A stretch of 46,811 nt of DNA from Acinetobacter bouvetii DSM 14964 = CIP 107468. Lineage in GTDB: Bacteria > Pseudomonadota > Gammaproteobacteria > Pseudomonadales > Moraxellaceae. Positions 26,256 to 35,583 of this stretch are shown here, in pieces (the first letter of the stretch is position 1; the number at the start of each line of letters is the position of its first letter). A program made the position numbers and the translations under genes. The stretch spans positions 570,552-617,362 of the forward strand of contig NZ_KB849725.1 of the NCBI RefSeq assembly GCF_000368865.1. The letters are read 5' to 3'. The notes beneath the pieces are model-generated. The model made no database searches. It saw only the letters and a program-made list of their open reading frames with translations, and had not been told where the DNA came from.

Positions 26256-29021
26256 CTAGTGGGCCTCATCCCAGTTGCTGCCTTTGCCGACTTCTACGAC
26301 CAGCGGCACAGAGATTTTCAGTACAGACTGCATGACGTCCGCCAGTTTCACTGCCAAATCATCCGCAATGTCCTCATCGGCTTCAAAGACCAATTCATCG
26401 TGCACCTGCAGCAGCATTTTGGCTTGGCCTTTCGGCAGCATTTTTTCCACTTCAATCATGGCCATTTTAATGATGTCTGCAGCCGAACCTTGCAGCGGCG
26501 CATTAATCGCTGCGCGCTCTGCGCCTTGCTTGATCATTTTATTGCTGGCCATAATATCTGGCGTATACAGGCGGCGGCCTAAAATGGTTTCGACAAAACC
26601 CTGTTCACGCGCCACTTGGCGGGTACGCTCCATATATTCCAGCACGCCAGGATAGCGCTGGAAGTATTTGCCGATATAGCTGCGTGACTCTTCACGGCTA
26701 AAGCCCAATTGGCGGGTGAGGCCGAATTCAGACATGCCGTAGAGCAGGCCGAAATTGACGGCTTTGGCTTGGCGGCGCTGATTGCCGGTTACATCTTCCA
26801 ATGCAATGCCAAGCACTTCCGCTGCTGTGCGGCGGTGCACATCCTGACCGTGATTGAAGGCATCCACCAAGGCGTCATCCTGTGAAAAATGCGCCATTAA
26901 ACGCAGTTCAATTTGCGAGTAATCGGCGGCCAGCAGCACACGGCCTTTTGGCGCTATGAAGGCTTTACGGATTTGACGGCCAATATCTTCACGTACAGGA
27001 ATGTTCTGCAGGTTCGGATCGGTCGATGATAAGCGGCCGGTGGCCGTCAGCGCCTGATGGTAGCTGGTGTGCACGCGGTGCGTCTCATTATTGGCTTGCT
27101 TCAGCAGGCCGTCGGTGTAAGTGCTTTTCAGCTTAGACAGGCCGCGGTATTCCAGAATCAGATCGGTAATCGGATGCTCTATTTTTTCCAGCACGCTTTC
27201 ACTGGTGCTGTATTGGCCCGTCGAGGTTTTCTTGCCGCCTTTCAACCCCAGCTTGTCAAACAGGATCTCGCCGACTTGTTTGGGTGAGCTGACATTGAAA
27301 GGTTGGCCTGCCAGTTCCGTAATTTGATTTTCCAAATCCTGCATGGTTTTGGCAAATTCGCTGCCCAGCTGATCCAGAAAGTCCAGATTCAGCTCAATGC
27401 CGTTCTCTTCCATCATGGTCAGCACACGCGCCACCGGCATTTCCACATTGTGCAGAATATTGACCAGTTCAGGATGCTTGTGCAATTTGGCATCCAGCAC
27501 TTCATACAGGCGGTAAGTCACATGCGCATCTTCGGCTGCATAGTGCGAAGCGGTTTCCAGCTCAATTTGATTAAAGCTTTTCTGTTTCGCGCCTTTGCCC
27601 GCCACTTGTTCAAAGGTTGTGGTTAAATGGCTTAAGTACAGGCGGGCAACATCATCCATGCCGTGGCGGGTGGCGACTGAGTTGAGCACATATGAGGCCA
27701 GCATGGTATCGAAATACCAGCCTTGCAGCTCAATGCCGTGATTTTTCAGCACGTGCGCATCATATTTTAAATGATGGCCGATTTTTTCGACCGATTTGTC
27801 TTCTAAAATCGGCTTGATTTGCGCAAGAATAAGGTCCCGGTTCAGCTGCTCAGGCGCCCCTTCATAATCATGCGCCAGCGGCACGTAATAGGCATCATGC
27901 GCATCAAAAGCCACAGAGAAACCGACAATTTGCGCAACGCGGTAATCGAGGCTGGTGGTTTCCGTATCAAAGGCAAAGCGTTTTTCGGTGCTGAGGCGTT
28001 TAAATAAATTGTCCCAGTCCGTTTGCGCTAAAACGGTATGATAATTGGCTTGGCCCAAGACATCATCGGTGCTGGTAATGGACGCCTGATCTTCAGTAAC
28101 CGTTTTTTCTTCCGCATGGGCGTCTTTAAGAATGGCTTTGGAGTTTTGCTTATACGCTGCGCCATTTGGATTATTGGGATGATCTAAAGATTGCAGCTGA
28201 TTGCGGAATTCTAATTCGGTATACAGGCTGCGCAGCTGTTCGATATTCGGATCAGCCAATTTCAGGTCATCATAAGTCAGGTTCATATCCAAATCACAGA
28301 CGATGCTGGCCAGCTGATGGTCCAGAGCAATCCCTTCCACATTGTCTTTAATATTTTGACCGACTTTGCCTTTAATGCTGTCGACATTTTCTAAAATGCC
28401 GCCAATTGAGCCGTACTCGGTCAGCAGTTTGGCCGCTGTTTTTGCGCCAACGCCTGGAACACCCATGATGCCGTCAGATGCATCGCCCATTAAGGTCAGA
28501 TAGTCAATAATCTGGTTGGGCCAAACCCCGAATTTTTCAAAGACGCCGTTCACATCCATCGGCTTGTCTTTAAAGCTGTCTTCCAGCGTGACTTTGTCGG
28601 TGACCAGCTGCGCCATGTCTTTATCGCCAGTCGAAATCAGCACCTGATGGCCTTGCGCTTCTGCGCGTTTTGCCAGCGTGCCGATAATATCATCGGCTTC
28701 TGCGCCCGGCAGCATATGCAGCGGAATGCCCAGTGCGCGGATCAGCGCATGCAGGTAAGGAATCTGTTCCGCCAGCTCTTCCGGCATGCTTGGGCGGTCG
28801 CCTTTATAAATAGGCGAAAGCTCATGGCGGAACGTCGGTTCAGGCGTATCAAAAATCACCGCCATGTGGGTCGGCTGGGTGCGGCGCATGAGTTTTTGAA
28901 TGGCGGAAATGGCTCCGCGGATGGCATTGGTATGCAATCCAGTTGACGTGGTTAAAGGGGGGAGTGCGTGAAAGGCGCGAAATAAAAAGTATGACCCATC
29001 GACCAAGACAAATGGCGGCAT
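26256..29021 (-). CDS. polA: DNA polymerase I
   Basis: 921 residues from ATG 29021 (AGGA about 9 bases before); the open frame beyond it has no family match. The 5' nuclease domain (about 1-290) begins PPFVLVDGSYFLFRAFHALPPL and includes GAEADDIIGTLA. The 3'-5' exonuclease keeps its metal-binding FAFDTETTSLD (about 340), so proofreading is likely intact. The polymerase domain has ADYSQIELR (about 700), QAKAVNFGLLYGM (O helix) and LLQVHDELVFE. It acts in Okazaki-fragment maturation and repair. Convergent with the accA-yggT operon. Confidence 0.98.
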   Translation of the reverse strand: MPPFVLVDGSYFLFRAFHALPPLTTSTGLHTNAIRGAISAIQKLMRRTQPTHMAVIFDTPEPTFRHELSPIYKGDRPSMPEELAEQIPYLHALIRALGIPLHMLPGAEADDIIGTLAKRAEAQGHQVLISTGDKDMAQLVTDKVTLEDSFKDKPMDVNGVFEKFGVWPNQIIDYLTLMGDASDGIMGVPGVGAKTAAKLLTEYGSIGGILENVDSIKGKVGQNIKDNVEGIALDHQLASIVCDLDMNLTYDDLKLADPNIEQLRSLYTELEFRNQLQSLDHPNNPNGAAYKQNSKAILKDAHAEEKTVTEDQASITSTDDVLGQANYHTVLAQTDWDNLFKRLSTEKRFAFDTETTSLDYRVAQIVGFSVAFDAHDAYYVPLAHDYEGAPEQLNRDLILAQIKPILEDKSVEKIGHHLKYDAHVLKNHGIELQGWYFDTMLASYVLNSVATRHGMDDVARLYLSHLTTTFEQVAGKGAKQKSFNQIELETASHYAAEDAHVTYRLYEVLDAKLHKHPELVNILHNVEMPVARVLTMMEENGIELNLDFLDQLGSEFAKTMQDLENQITELAGQPFNVSSPKQVGEILFDKLGLKGGKKTSTGQYSTSESVLEKIEHPITDLILEYRGLSKLKSTYTDGLLKQANNETHRVHTSYHQALTATGRLSSTDPNLQNIPVREDIGRQIRKAFIAPKGRVLLAADYSQIELRLMAHFSQDDALVDAFNHGQDVHRRTAAEVLGIALEDVTGNQRRQAKAVNFGLLYGMSEFGLTRQLGFSREESRSYIGKYFQRYPGVLEYMERTRQVAREQGFVETILGRRLYTPDIMASNKMIKQGAERAAINAPLQGSAADIIKMAMIEVEKMLPKGQAKMLLQVHDELVFEADEDIADDLAVKLADVMQSVLKISVPLVVEVGKGSNWDEAH

Positions 29022-29199
29022 TGAAAAATTCCTAATCCAGATAACGGTTTTATTGTACGTGATTTTTCCGCTCTGCGCTGAGGCATGATGGCGCGGCGCT
29101 GTGATTGTCTGGCAGCAGTTACCGAAAATCTGATAAAGCAGCGGAACTTCTGCCGGCCGCTGCGGTATCATCAGCTAAAACTGAAAAAAAAGGGCAGGC

Positions 29200-31911
29200 A
29201 TGCTGAACGCACAGCGGAACGGAAATAACGAAATCAGAATGATCTGGCTGATGGCGCTGATTATTGCCGGGGTGGGCTGCTGGTTTTCGGATCTGAAAAT
29301 TTTCAGCTATTTATGCGGTTTTGCATTTGCTGTGAGCGTGATGCACTATGTCGATGACCTGCAAAAGCCGGCAGACCAATTGGCGGCTGAAGCGGGCTTG
29401 CCGCTTACAGCGACATCAAAAGTGCCTTTGTATATCGCTTCGATCATGACGCTGGTCGGCGGTATTGGCCATATTGGCATCTTAACCGGATTAGGCATTT
29501 CTGCCTGGATTTTCTTTTTCCTGCGCTGGCTGAAGCGGCTGGAGCGTAATGTGCTGTCGCTGCAGCGTCAACTTCACGCAAGGCCTGATCTGAGCCGGCA
29601 GGCGGAATCACGGCGTTCAGGTGAATCAAGTCCATCTGAGGCGCCCATTGCCTCTGATGTTTCAATCAGCCTGATGGATCAGCTGCAGCAATGGCTGTTT
29701 AAAGGCAATCCGGTATTAAAAGCCGCTATCGCTGTTTTGGTGATTGGGGTGATCCTGTTGCTGCGTTTTGCCACTGAGCATTGGCAGCTCAGTCTTGCAG
29801 TTAAATTATGGCTGGTGGCGGCGGTCAGTGCCGGCATCACGCTATTGGGCTATGTGCTGAAGCAGCGCAACCGGGGTTTTGCTTTGGCTTTAGAGGGCTT
29901 GGGGCTGGCAAGCTTATCGCTGACCTTGTTTTTTGCCTATTACAACCAAGTCATTCCGAATTTGCCAATCGCCAGCCTGTGCTTTGCCGCCATTCTGCTG
30001 CCCGCCATTTGGCTCAGCCTGAAACAGCAAAGTATTGAATTGGCGCTGATGGCGATGATGATCGCCTATATTGCGCCTTTTACTCTGCCTGTGCGCAATG
30101 CCACTGCTGCTGAGCTGATTGCTTATTATCTTTGCATCAATTTAGCCGTGGCGGTTTTAAGCACGTTAAGGCCGTGGAAAATTCTCAATCAGATTTCATT
30201 TTTAATGACCGTGCTGGTGGGCGGCGCGTATGCCTTTTACCGAGGCAGAGAACAGGAAAGAACCGCGCTCAGTTATTTAATTTATGCGCATGCGGCGATT
30301 TTTATTTGGCTCGGATTCCGTTTCAGCCAGCTGCTGGCCCAAGAAAATCTGATGCGTTTTCAATTGAAACCGGTATTGGATTTGGCGCTGATTTTTGGCG
30401 CACCGATTGTCAGTTATGGCTTTCTATATCTGATGTATTTTGATGAACCGCGCTGGCAGGCGGGGTTCAGTTTGATTTTTGCCGGCATCTATGGCGTTTT
30501 ATATCTGCTGTCAAAGCGCCATCAGGCGATCCGCATTATTTCGCAAAGCTATTTCAGCCTGATGCTGATCTTTATGGCATTCATTCCGCCGATACTGCTG
30601 CACGAACACTGGAGTGTGGCGGGATGGGCGGTTGAAGGCGCCGCTGTCTTTGCGTATGGCCTGTACCGCCATTCTGCGCTCAGCCGTTATGTCGGCATGG
30701 GCTTGATGATGATGGCGGGTTTTTCCAGCCTGTACTATTTTTCAGTGCAAAACGTTTTTCCAAGCAATGTGTACTGGGTGCTGTGCATCAGTTATCTGCT
30801 GACGGTGCTGATTGCGAACAGCACTGCTGAGTTCCGGAAGCAGCTGAACAGTTCGGCGGTTGCCTTTCAATGCATGCAGATGCTGTCAGCTACGGTCATG
30901 CTGTTCGTGCTGCTGCTGGAAAAAATTGACAGCCCAAGCCAAGCCTTCATTTGCCTGCTGAGCATTGTCATGCTTTACAGCATCTTCAATGAATGGCTGC
31001 TGCGCCGCGGCGCCGCATGGTCATGGCTGCTGCCGAAATGGATTGGGCTGATTCCTGTGTATGGCTTGGCGCTGTATATGGCAGTCGATTTAAGCCATGA
31101 CGGCAAACTGCTGTGGCACAATCTATCCGACCGCTTGCTGTTTGCTTTGAGCGGCGCGCTGCTGACCCTGCTGTGGCTGCGCCCGATGCTGGGCGTGAAA
31201 GAAGAAAAAGAATGGGGCAGCTTAGGGGCGCTGGCCAGTTTGGCGTTCGCCAGCTTAACGTTAATACCCAGCATGCCGTTTTTAAGTGTGGTGATTTTAC
31301 CGCTGCTGTTTGCATTTTGGTGTTATCGCCAGCCCAATCCCGATTGGAAAATTTTCTGGCAGGCGCGAAATACACTGACGCTGATGCTGCTGTGGATTAT
31401 TTTTTCGCAAATTTTCAGCCAGCAGGCGTTTCAGCTGTATCTGCTGCCTGTGCTGAATCCTTTTGACTTAATCAGCATTGCGATGCTGGCGGGCTTTATC
31501 TGGATGCTGAATCTGCAGATGAAAGCCGGCTTGGAAAAAAGCTTAGGCACCATTTTGATGATGCTGGGGCTGCTTTGGCTCAGCAGCTATGTGGTGCTAC
31601 GCGCGCTGCATGTGTATCTGGGCACGCCGTATAATGTCTGGGAGATGTGGGAAAATGCCACAGTGCAGCTCAGTTTCACTTTGCTGTGGGTCAGCTTAGC
31701 CTTCATCTGCATGCTGACGGCAGCGAAACGGCATTTGCGTTCGTTATGGATCTTTGGCGGCAGTATTTTGGTCTTGGTCACTTTAAAATTAGTGCTGTTT
31801 GACCTTTCGCATATCGGCACGCTGAGCCGGGTCATTTCATTCTTAGGCGCAGGTTTTGTCATGCTGATAATTGCCTATATTGCGCCTATGCCCGAGGCGC
31901 AAAAGAACTGA
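29200..31911 (+). CDS. DUF2339 multi-spanning membrane protein
   Basis: 903 residues, nearly all hydrophobic, with more than 20 predicted membrane segments. A cytoplasmic charged region (about 107-155: LKRLERNVLSLQRQLHARPDLSRQAESRRSGESS) follows the third segment. The end LFDLSHIGTLSRVISFLGAGFVMLIIAYIAP is the typical DUF2339 signature. AGGGCAGG precedes the ATG. These large polytopic proteins are common in proteobacteria and their function is unknown. Divergent from polA. Confidence 0.85.
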   Translation: MLNAQRNGNNEIRMIWLMALIIAGVGCWFSDLKIFSYLCGFAFAVSVMHYVDDLQKPADQLAAEAGLPLTATSKVPLYIASIMTLVGGIGHIGILTGLGISAWIFFFLRWLKRLERNVLSLQRQLHARPDLSRQAESRRSGESSPSEAPIASDVSISLMDQLQQWLFKGNPVLKAAIAVLVIGVILLLRFATEHWQLSLAVKLWLVAAVSAGITLLGYVLKQRNRGFALALEGLGLASLSLTLFFAYYNQVIPNLPIASLCFAAILLPAIWLSLKQQSIELALMAMMIAYIAPFTLPVRNATAAELIAYYLCINLAVAVLSTLRPWKILNQISFLMTVLVGGAYAFYRGREQERTALSYLIYAHAAIFIWLGFRFSQLLAQENLMRFQLKPVLDLALIFGAPIVSYGFLYLMYFDEPRWQAGFSLIFAGIYGVLYLLSKRHQAIRIISQSYFSLMLIFMAFIPPILLHEHWSVAGWAVEGAAVFAYGLYRHSALSRYVGMGLMMMAGFSSLYYFSVQNVFPSNVYWVLCISYLLTVLIANSTAEFRKQLNSSAVAFQCMQMLSATVMLFVLLLEKIDSPSQAFICLLSIVMLYSIFNEWLLRRGAAWSWLLPKWIGLIPVYGLALYMAVDLSHDGKLLWHNLSDRLLFALSGALLTLLWLRPMLGVKEEKEWGSLGALASLAFASLTLIPSMPFLSVVILPLLFAFWCYRQPNPDWKIFWQARNTLTLMLLWIIFSQIFSQQAFQLYLLPVLNPFDLISIAMLAGFIWMLNLQMKAGLEKSLGTILMMLGLLWLSSYVVLRALHVYLGTPYNVWEMWENATVQLSFTLLWVSLAFICMLTAAKRHLRSLWIFGGSILVLVTLKLVLFDLSHIGTLSRVISFLGAGFVMLIIAYIAPMPEAQKN

Positions 31912-32010
31912 TCTTTCTTTATTGCATGCGGCTTTCTACGAAGAAAAGCGCCCGCCTCATCCTGCTGAATTTTTGCATGCCTGCCATTTAAACGCAGAAA
32001 AGCAGACGCG

Positions 32011-32934
32011 CTATTTTAAGTCCGGTTCACGCTTAATCTCTTGCGCATTGGCATATTGATCCAGCTCTTCATTTTGCAAAGGCGATACAGCAGGGCGGTC
32101 AACAAAGCCCATTTTCGGTACTGGAATTTCAATTTGATTATCCAGAAAACCGTTGCGGATGCGTTCCTGCATTTCATCGCGCACTCTTAAAAAGTTCTCC
32201 TGCTGGCACCATACTGCAAACAGCAGTTCAATTGACGATTCCCGGAATGCCGTCACCGTGACCGCAGGTTTGGGATCGGCCAGCACCAATGGATATTTGC
32301 CGGCGACATCCAGCAGCACTTCGCGGACTTTAATGATGTCTTCATGGAAGTTAATCGCCAGCGTAATGGGAATGCGCCGTATCGGAAATTTAGACAGGTT
32401 ATGCACCGGCGCGCGGATCAGCTGTTCATTCGGCAGGCGCACATAGACATTGTCCTGCGTCAGCAGCTTCACGGACAGCAAGTCAATCGAGATGACTTCG
32501 CCTTCAATGGTATGGCCGCGGATTAGGGTAATTTGAATGGTATCGCCAATTTCAAAAGAGCCTTCGCCAATCAGGAAAATCCCGCTGATCAGGTTGGACG
32601 CGGACGTTTGTGAGGCAAAACCTAAAGCCACCGTCAGGATGCCGGCCGCGCCTAAAAATACGCTGAGCTTAAAGCCGGCTTCTTTTAAGCTGGCCATGAT
32701 AAAGATGATGAAAATAAAATAAAAAATGCCGCGCCGCCAGACCAGGCGCTGATGCGCATTGAAGCGCACGCCAATTGTTCGGATAAAGGCGTTGGACACA
32801 AAACGCGCAATTAAAAAACCAATCAAGGCCAAAATCACGGCAACCAAAAGCTCTGTGATCCGGTCAGTGTTCAGATTCTTCACAATCCCCGTGAGGCTGC
32901 TGGTGACTTCGCTGGAAATACTGGTATTCGCCAT
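32011..32934 (-). CDS. mscS: Small-conductance mechanosensitive channel MscS
   Basis: 307 residues, close to E. coli MscS (286). Three N-terminal membrane segments; the pore-lining TM3 is GAAGILTVALGFASQTSASNLISGIFLI (about 95-122) with the alternating Gly/Ala pattern. The beta domain has GDTIQI and GEVISIDLLSVKLLTQDNVYVRLPNEQLI (about 150). The C-terminal alpha/beta cage covers 190-280. A charged tail of about 25 residues follows. It opens on hypo-osmotic shock. Nine bases downstream of the unknown gene at 32944, so the two form an operon. Confidence 0.95.
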   Translation of the reverse strand: MANTSISSEVTSSLTGIVKNLNTDRITELLVAVILALIGFLIARFVSNAFIRTIGVRFNAHQRLVWRRGIFYFIFIIFIMASLKEAGFKLSVFLGAAGILTVALGFASQTSASNLISGIFLIGEGSFEIGDTIQITLIRGHTIEGEVISIDLLSVKLLTQDNVYVRLPNEQLIRAPVHNLSKFPIRRIPITLAINFHEDIIKVREVLLDVAGKYPLVLADPKPAVTVTAFRESSIELLFAVWCQQENFLRVRDEMQERIRNGFLDNQIEIPVPKMGFVDRPAVSPLQNEELDQYANAQEIKREPDLK

Positions 32935-32943
32935 GGCTGCCTC

Positions 32944-33810
32944 TTAGAAAAATGAATCAAACATGTTAAACAAAGCCCCAGCCGGTTCACGCGGCGGATG
33001 CACATACATCACTTCCCCTGCATGCGGCGGCGTGCGGTTTTCTATGCGGATGCGCGGCGGACGGTCAGGCCCTTCATGCTGCACTTTGATCTGCGAGGTC
33101 CATAAGCGCCCAGTACTTTCACTGTAAAACAGCGGCAAGGCCGGAACCGGCACATTCATGCGGTCAAAGCGCAATTGTTCGTGGCTGGTGTTGTGAAACT
33201 CAATCGGGGTAATGGCGCGAAAGGCGCGGACTTTCAGCTGATGCAGCTCTGTGCGCCCATCGACTGCAGTGGCATAGCAGATTTCGCCCATGCGCTTATT
33301 GGGGCCAAACCATGTGTCTTTGGGCAAAATCACAGGAATATCAAACAGCGGGCCTCTTTGGCCTTCCACAAATCCCGCAATCCATAATGGCGTGCTGATG
33401 TACAGCGTGCCGCGCTGGCCGGCAGGGATATAAATCGGGTCGACAGGGCGGATCACCACAGAACGGTCGGCCAGCCTTGGCATAATCTGAATATTTTCAT
33501 GCGTATTTTTAAACATATAGCGTTCAATATGCACCGGCGGCGGAAAAGCAAACTCAGGGTCATCAATACGGTGCCATTGCTGTTCATAGTCATACTGTAC
33601 CGTCGGGCGGTGGTATTCCAGACGCCATTCCTGCAGGCCGCGGGTCAGGCGGAACAGCAGTGAGCCGAATTGCCAAGCTTTAGGGCGGTGTAGCTCAAAA
33701 TGATGCTCACCCCACCACTTGAGTTTAGGCGTTTCCGTTTGCAGTACATCACTGATTAAAGACAATGCAATTTTCCCTATATCATTAAAAGCTGAAAAAA
33801 CAGACTTCAC
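32944..33810 (-). CDS. Unknown soluble protein in operon with mscS
   Basis: 288 residues; the start is a GTG at 33810 since no upstream ATG is in frame. No signal peptide or membrane segment. Beta-rich with motifs LKWWGEHHFELHRPKAWQFG, VDPIYIPAGQRGTLYISTPLWIAGF and DIPVILPKDTWFGPNKRMGE. The mid-part resembles what I recall of DUF432-type proteins that also neighbour mscS genes, but I cannot confirm this. Nine bases before mscS: probable co-translation. Function unknown; a channel-linked cytoplasmic partner is a reasonable guess. Confidence 0.65.
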   Translation of the reverse strand: MKSVFSAFNDIGKIALSLISDVLQTETPKLKWWGEHHFELHRPKAWQFGSLLFRLTRGLQEWRLEYHRPTVQYDYEQQWHRIDDPEFAFPPPVHIERYMFKNTHENIQIMPRLADRSVVIRPVDPIYIPAGQRGTLYISTPLWIAGFVEGQRGPLFDIPVILPKDTWFGPNKRMGEICYATAVDGRTELHQLKVRAFRAITPIEFHNTSHEQLRFDRMNVPVPALPLFYSESTGRLWTSQIKVQHEGPDRPPRIRIENRTPPHAGEVMYVHPPREPAGALFNMFDSFF

Positions 33811-33834
33811 GCTGTCATGTGCTTAGAGTACACT
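33806..33834 (+). promoter_or_regulatory. Putative gspE promoter
   Basis: TTCACG (33806-33811), 17-base spacer, TACACT (33829-33834), about 32 bases before the gspE ATG. It overlaps the start of the divergent gene at 33810. Confidence 0.4.
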
Positions 33835-33865
33835 CAAAACACTTTTTCCATCATTATAAACTTTG

Positions 33866-35353
33866 ATGCAAATACTCAAACAATTACAAATACCCTATAG
33901 TTTTGCAAAGCGGCACGGCGTATTGCTCCGTTATGAAGGGGATCAAGCCTATATTGTGCGGCGTGAAAGCACACCTATGCTGGCGCTGCAGGAAGCGCGG
34001 CGGTTTTTGGGGCATGCAGCGCAGTATCAGCTGTGCACAGATCAGGAGTTTCATCAGCTGCTGAGTTCCAGCTTTGCCGGAGATACTGGGGAGTCTCAGC
34101 AAGTGGCGGCGGGTTTGGAAGATCATCCGGATTTACTCAGCCTTGCAGACTCAGTGCCTGAAGCTGAAGATCTGATGGATCAGGAAGATGACGCGCCGAT
34201 TGTGCGTTTAATCAATGCACTACTGTCGGAAGCCATCCGTGTTGGCGCCTCCGATATTCATATTGAATCCTTTGAAAAGAAATTATCAGTGCGCCTGCGG
34301 GTTGATGGGCAGCTGCGTGAAATTGTGCAGCCGCGCCGTGAATTGGCGCCGCTGCTGGTGTCGCGGATTAAAGTCATGGCCAAACTGGATATTGCCGAAA
34401 AGCGCATCCCGCAGGATGGCCGCATCTCGCTGCGCTTAGCGGGCCGTGAAGTCGATGTGCGTGTGTCGACCTTGCCGTCGTCTTATGGCGAGCGCGTGGT
34501 GATGCGTTTGCTGGATAAGCAGGCGGGGCGTTTGAACATGACGCATTTGGGCCTGATGAATAATGACTATGAGCGTCTTAAGCTTTTGGTGCACCGTCCG
34601 CACGGCATTATTTTGGTGACGGGCCCAACGGGTTCGGGTAAAACCACCACGCTGTATGCCGCGCTGTCTGACCTGAATGACGGTTCAAAAAATATTTTAA
34701 CTGCTGAAGACCCAATTGAATATCAACTGGAAGGCATTGGCCAGACACAGGTCAACACCAAAGTCGATATGACTTTTGCCCGTGCTTTAAAAGCCATGCT
34801 GCGTCAAGATCCAGATGTGGTGATGGTCGGTGAGATTCGAGATTTGGAAACAGCGGAAATTGCGGTTCAAGCTTCGCTGACGGGCCATTTGGTGTTATCC
34901 ACCCTGCATACCAATACTGCGGTAGGCGCAGTGACCCGTTTAAAAGATATGGGCATTGAACCGTTTTTATTATCCAGTTCTCTGATTGGTGTGATTGCGC
35001 AACGCTTGGTGCGCACCTTGTGTTCACACTGTGCGACTTGGCATGAAGCGGATGATTTTGAAGAACAGCTGTTTGCCAATATTGAGCATAATGCGCACTT
35101 AAAATTACCTCAGCCGAATGGCTGTGAGCATTGTTCGCATACAGGCTTTAATGGCCGTACTGCGATTTATGAGATTGTCCCTGTGGATGAACCGATGCGC
35201 CGCTTAATTCATGGCAATGCCGCCGAGTTTGAAGTAGAAGCCTATGCCCGCAAACAATCTGGTTCTATCCGTGATGATGGATTGCGTAAAGTGCTGGCTG
35301 GGAAAACAACGCTGGAAGAAGTGTTGCGTGTGACCAATGAAGCGGCGGAGTGA
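33866..35353 (+). CDS. gspE: Type II secretion ATPase GspE
   Basis: 495 residues from ATG 33866. N-terminal GspE_N-like domain (1-95), then the catalytic core: DIHIESFEKKLSVRLRVDGQL (about 130), RVSTLPSSYGERVVMRLL, Walker A GPTGSGKTTTL (about 253), Asp box GEIRDLETAEIAVQASLTGHLVLSTLHTN (about 320-348). A tetracysteine zinc site CSHC/CEHC (about 389 and 425) separates GspE from PilT. It powers pseudopilus assembly for secretion of folded exoproteins. No other T2SS gene is adjacent; scattered gsp genes are normal in Acinetobacter. No ribosome site is evident. Confidence 0.93.
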   Translation: MQILKQLQIPYSFAKRHGVLLRYEGDQAYIVRRESTPMLALQEARRFLGHAAQYQLCTDQEFHQLLSSSFAGDTGESQQVAAGLEDHPDLLSLADSVPEAEDLMDQEDDAPIVRLINALLSEAIRVGASDIHIESFEKKLSVRLRVDGQLREIVQPRRELAPLLVSRIKVMAKLDIAEKRIPQDGRISLRLAGREVDVRVSTLPSSYGERVVMRLLDKQAGRLNMTHLGLMNNDYERLKLLVHRPHGIILVTGPTGSGKTTTLYAALSDLNDGSKNILTAEDPIEYQLEGIGQTQVNTKVDMTFARALKAMLRQDPDVVMVGEIRDLETAEIAVQASLTGHLVLSTLHTNTAVGAVTRLKDMGIEPFLLSSSLIGVIAQRLVRTLCSHCATWHEADDFEEQLFANIEHNAHLKLPQPNGCEHCSHTGFNGRTAIYEIVPVDEPMRRLIHGNAAEFEVEAYARKQSGSIRDDGLRKVLAGKTTLEEVLRVTNEAAE

Positions 35354-35470
35354 TGAAAGGAATATTCACTTTATTTTTCATCACTGATGTCAGAGCGTAC
35401 TGTTGAATATGCCTAATTAAAAGCGTGGAACATTGATTAAGCATTAATTGTGGAACGTGATAAATCATTA

Positions 35471-35502
35471 AAAAAGCCCAATCGGTGATGATTGGGCTTT
35501 TT
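35471..35502 (+). terminator. Terminator of gspE
   Basis: 13-bp perfect stem AAAAAGCCCAATC / GATTGGGCTTTTT, loop of 6. It marks the end of the core region before the accessory module. Confidence 0.92.
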
Positions 35503-35545
35503 ATATCAACATAAGGCAATGATTTATATGAAATAAAAAAAATGA

Positions 35546-35573
35546 ATTTCGTATAACGCGTATTATGTTAATT
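35546..35573 (+). other. Left XerC/XerD (dif-like, pdif) recombination site
   Basis: XerC arm ATTTCGTATAA (35546-35556), spacer CGCGTA (35557-35562), XerD arm TTATGTTAATT (35563-35573). These match the arms known from Acinetobacter plasmid pdif sites. The XerD side faces the module. The stop of the first HNH gene is only 10 bases further on. Confidence 0.88.
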
Positions 35574-35583
35574 TTAGGAATTC

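Noticed and set aside
26259..28946. Many plus-strand frames antisense to polA
   Set aside because: Shadows of a long high-quality coding sequence; composition reflects the complement of polA codons.
35546..35573. The left Xer site as the chromosome's own dif
   Set aside because: Not fully excluded, but a single dif is expected at the terminus, and here a second, inverted site bounds foreign DNA. Core translation genes and an rRNA operon nearby fit an origin-side location better. GC skew of the whole chromosome would decide.
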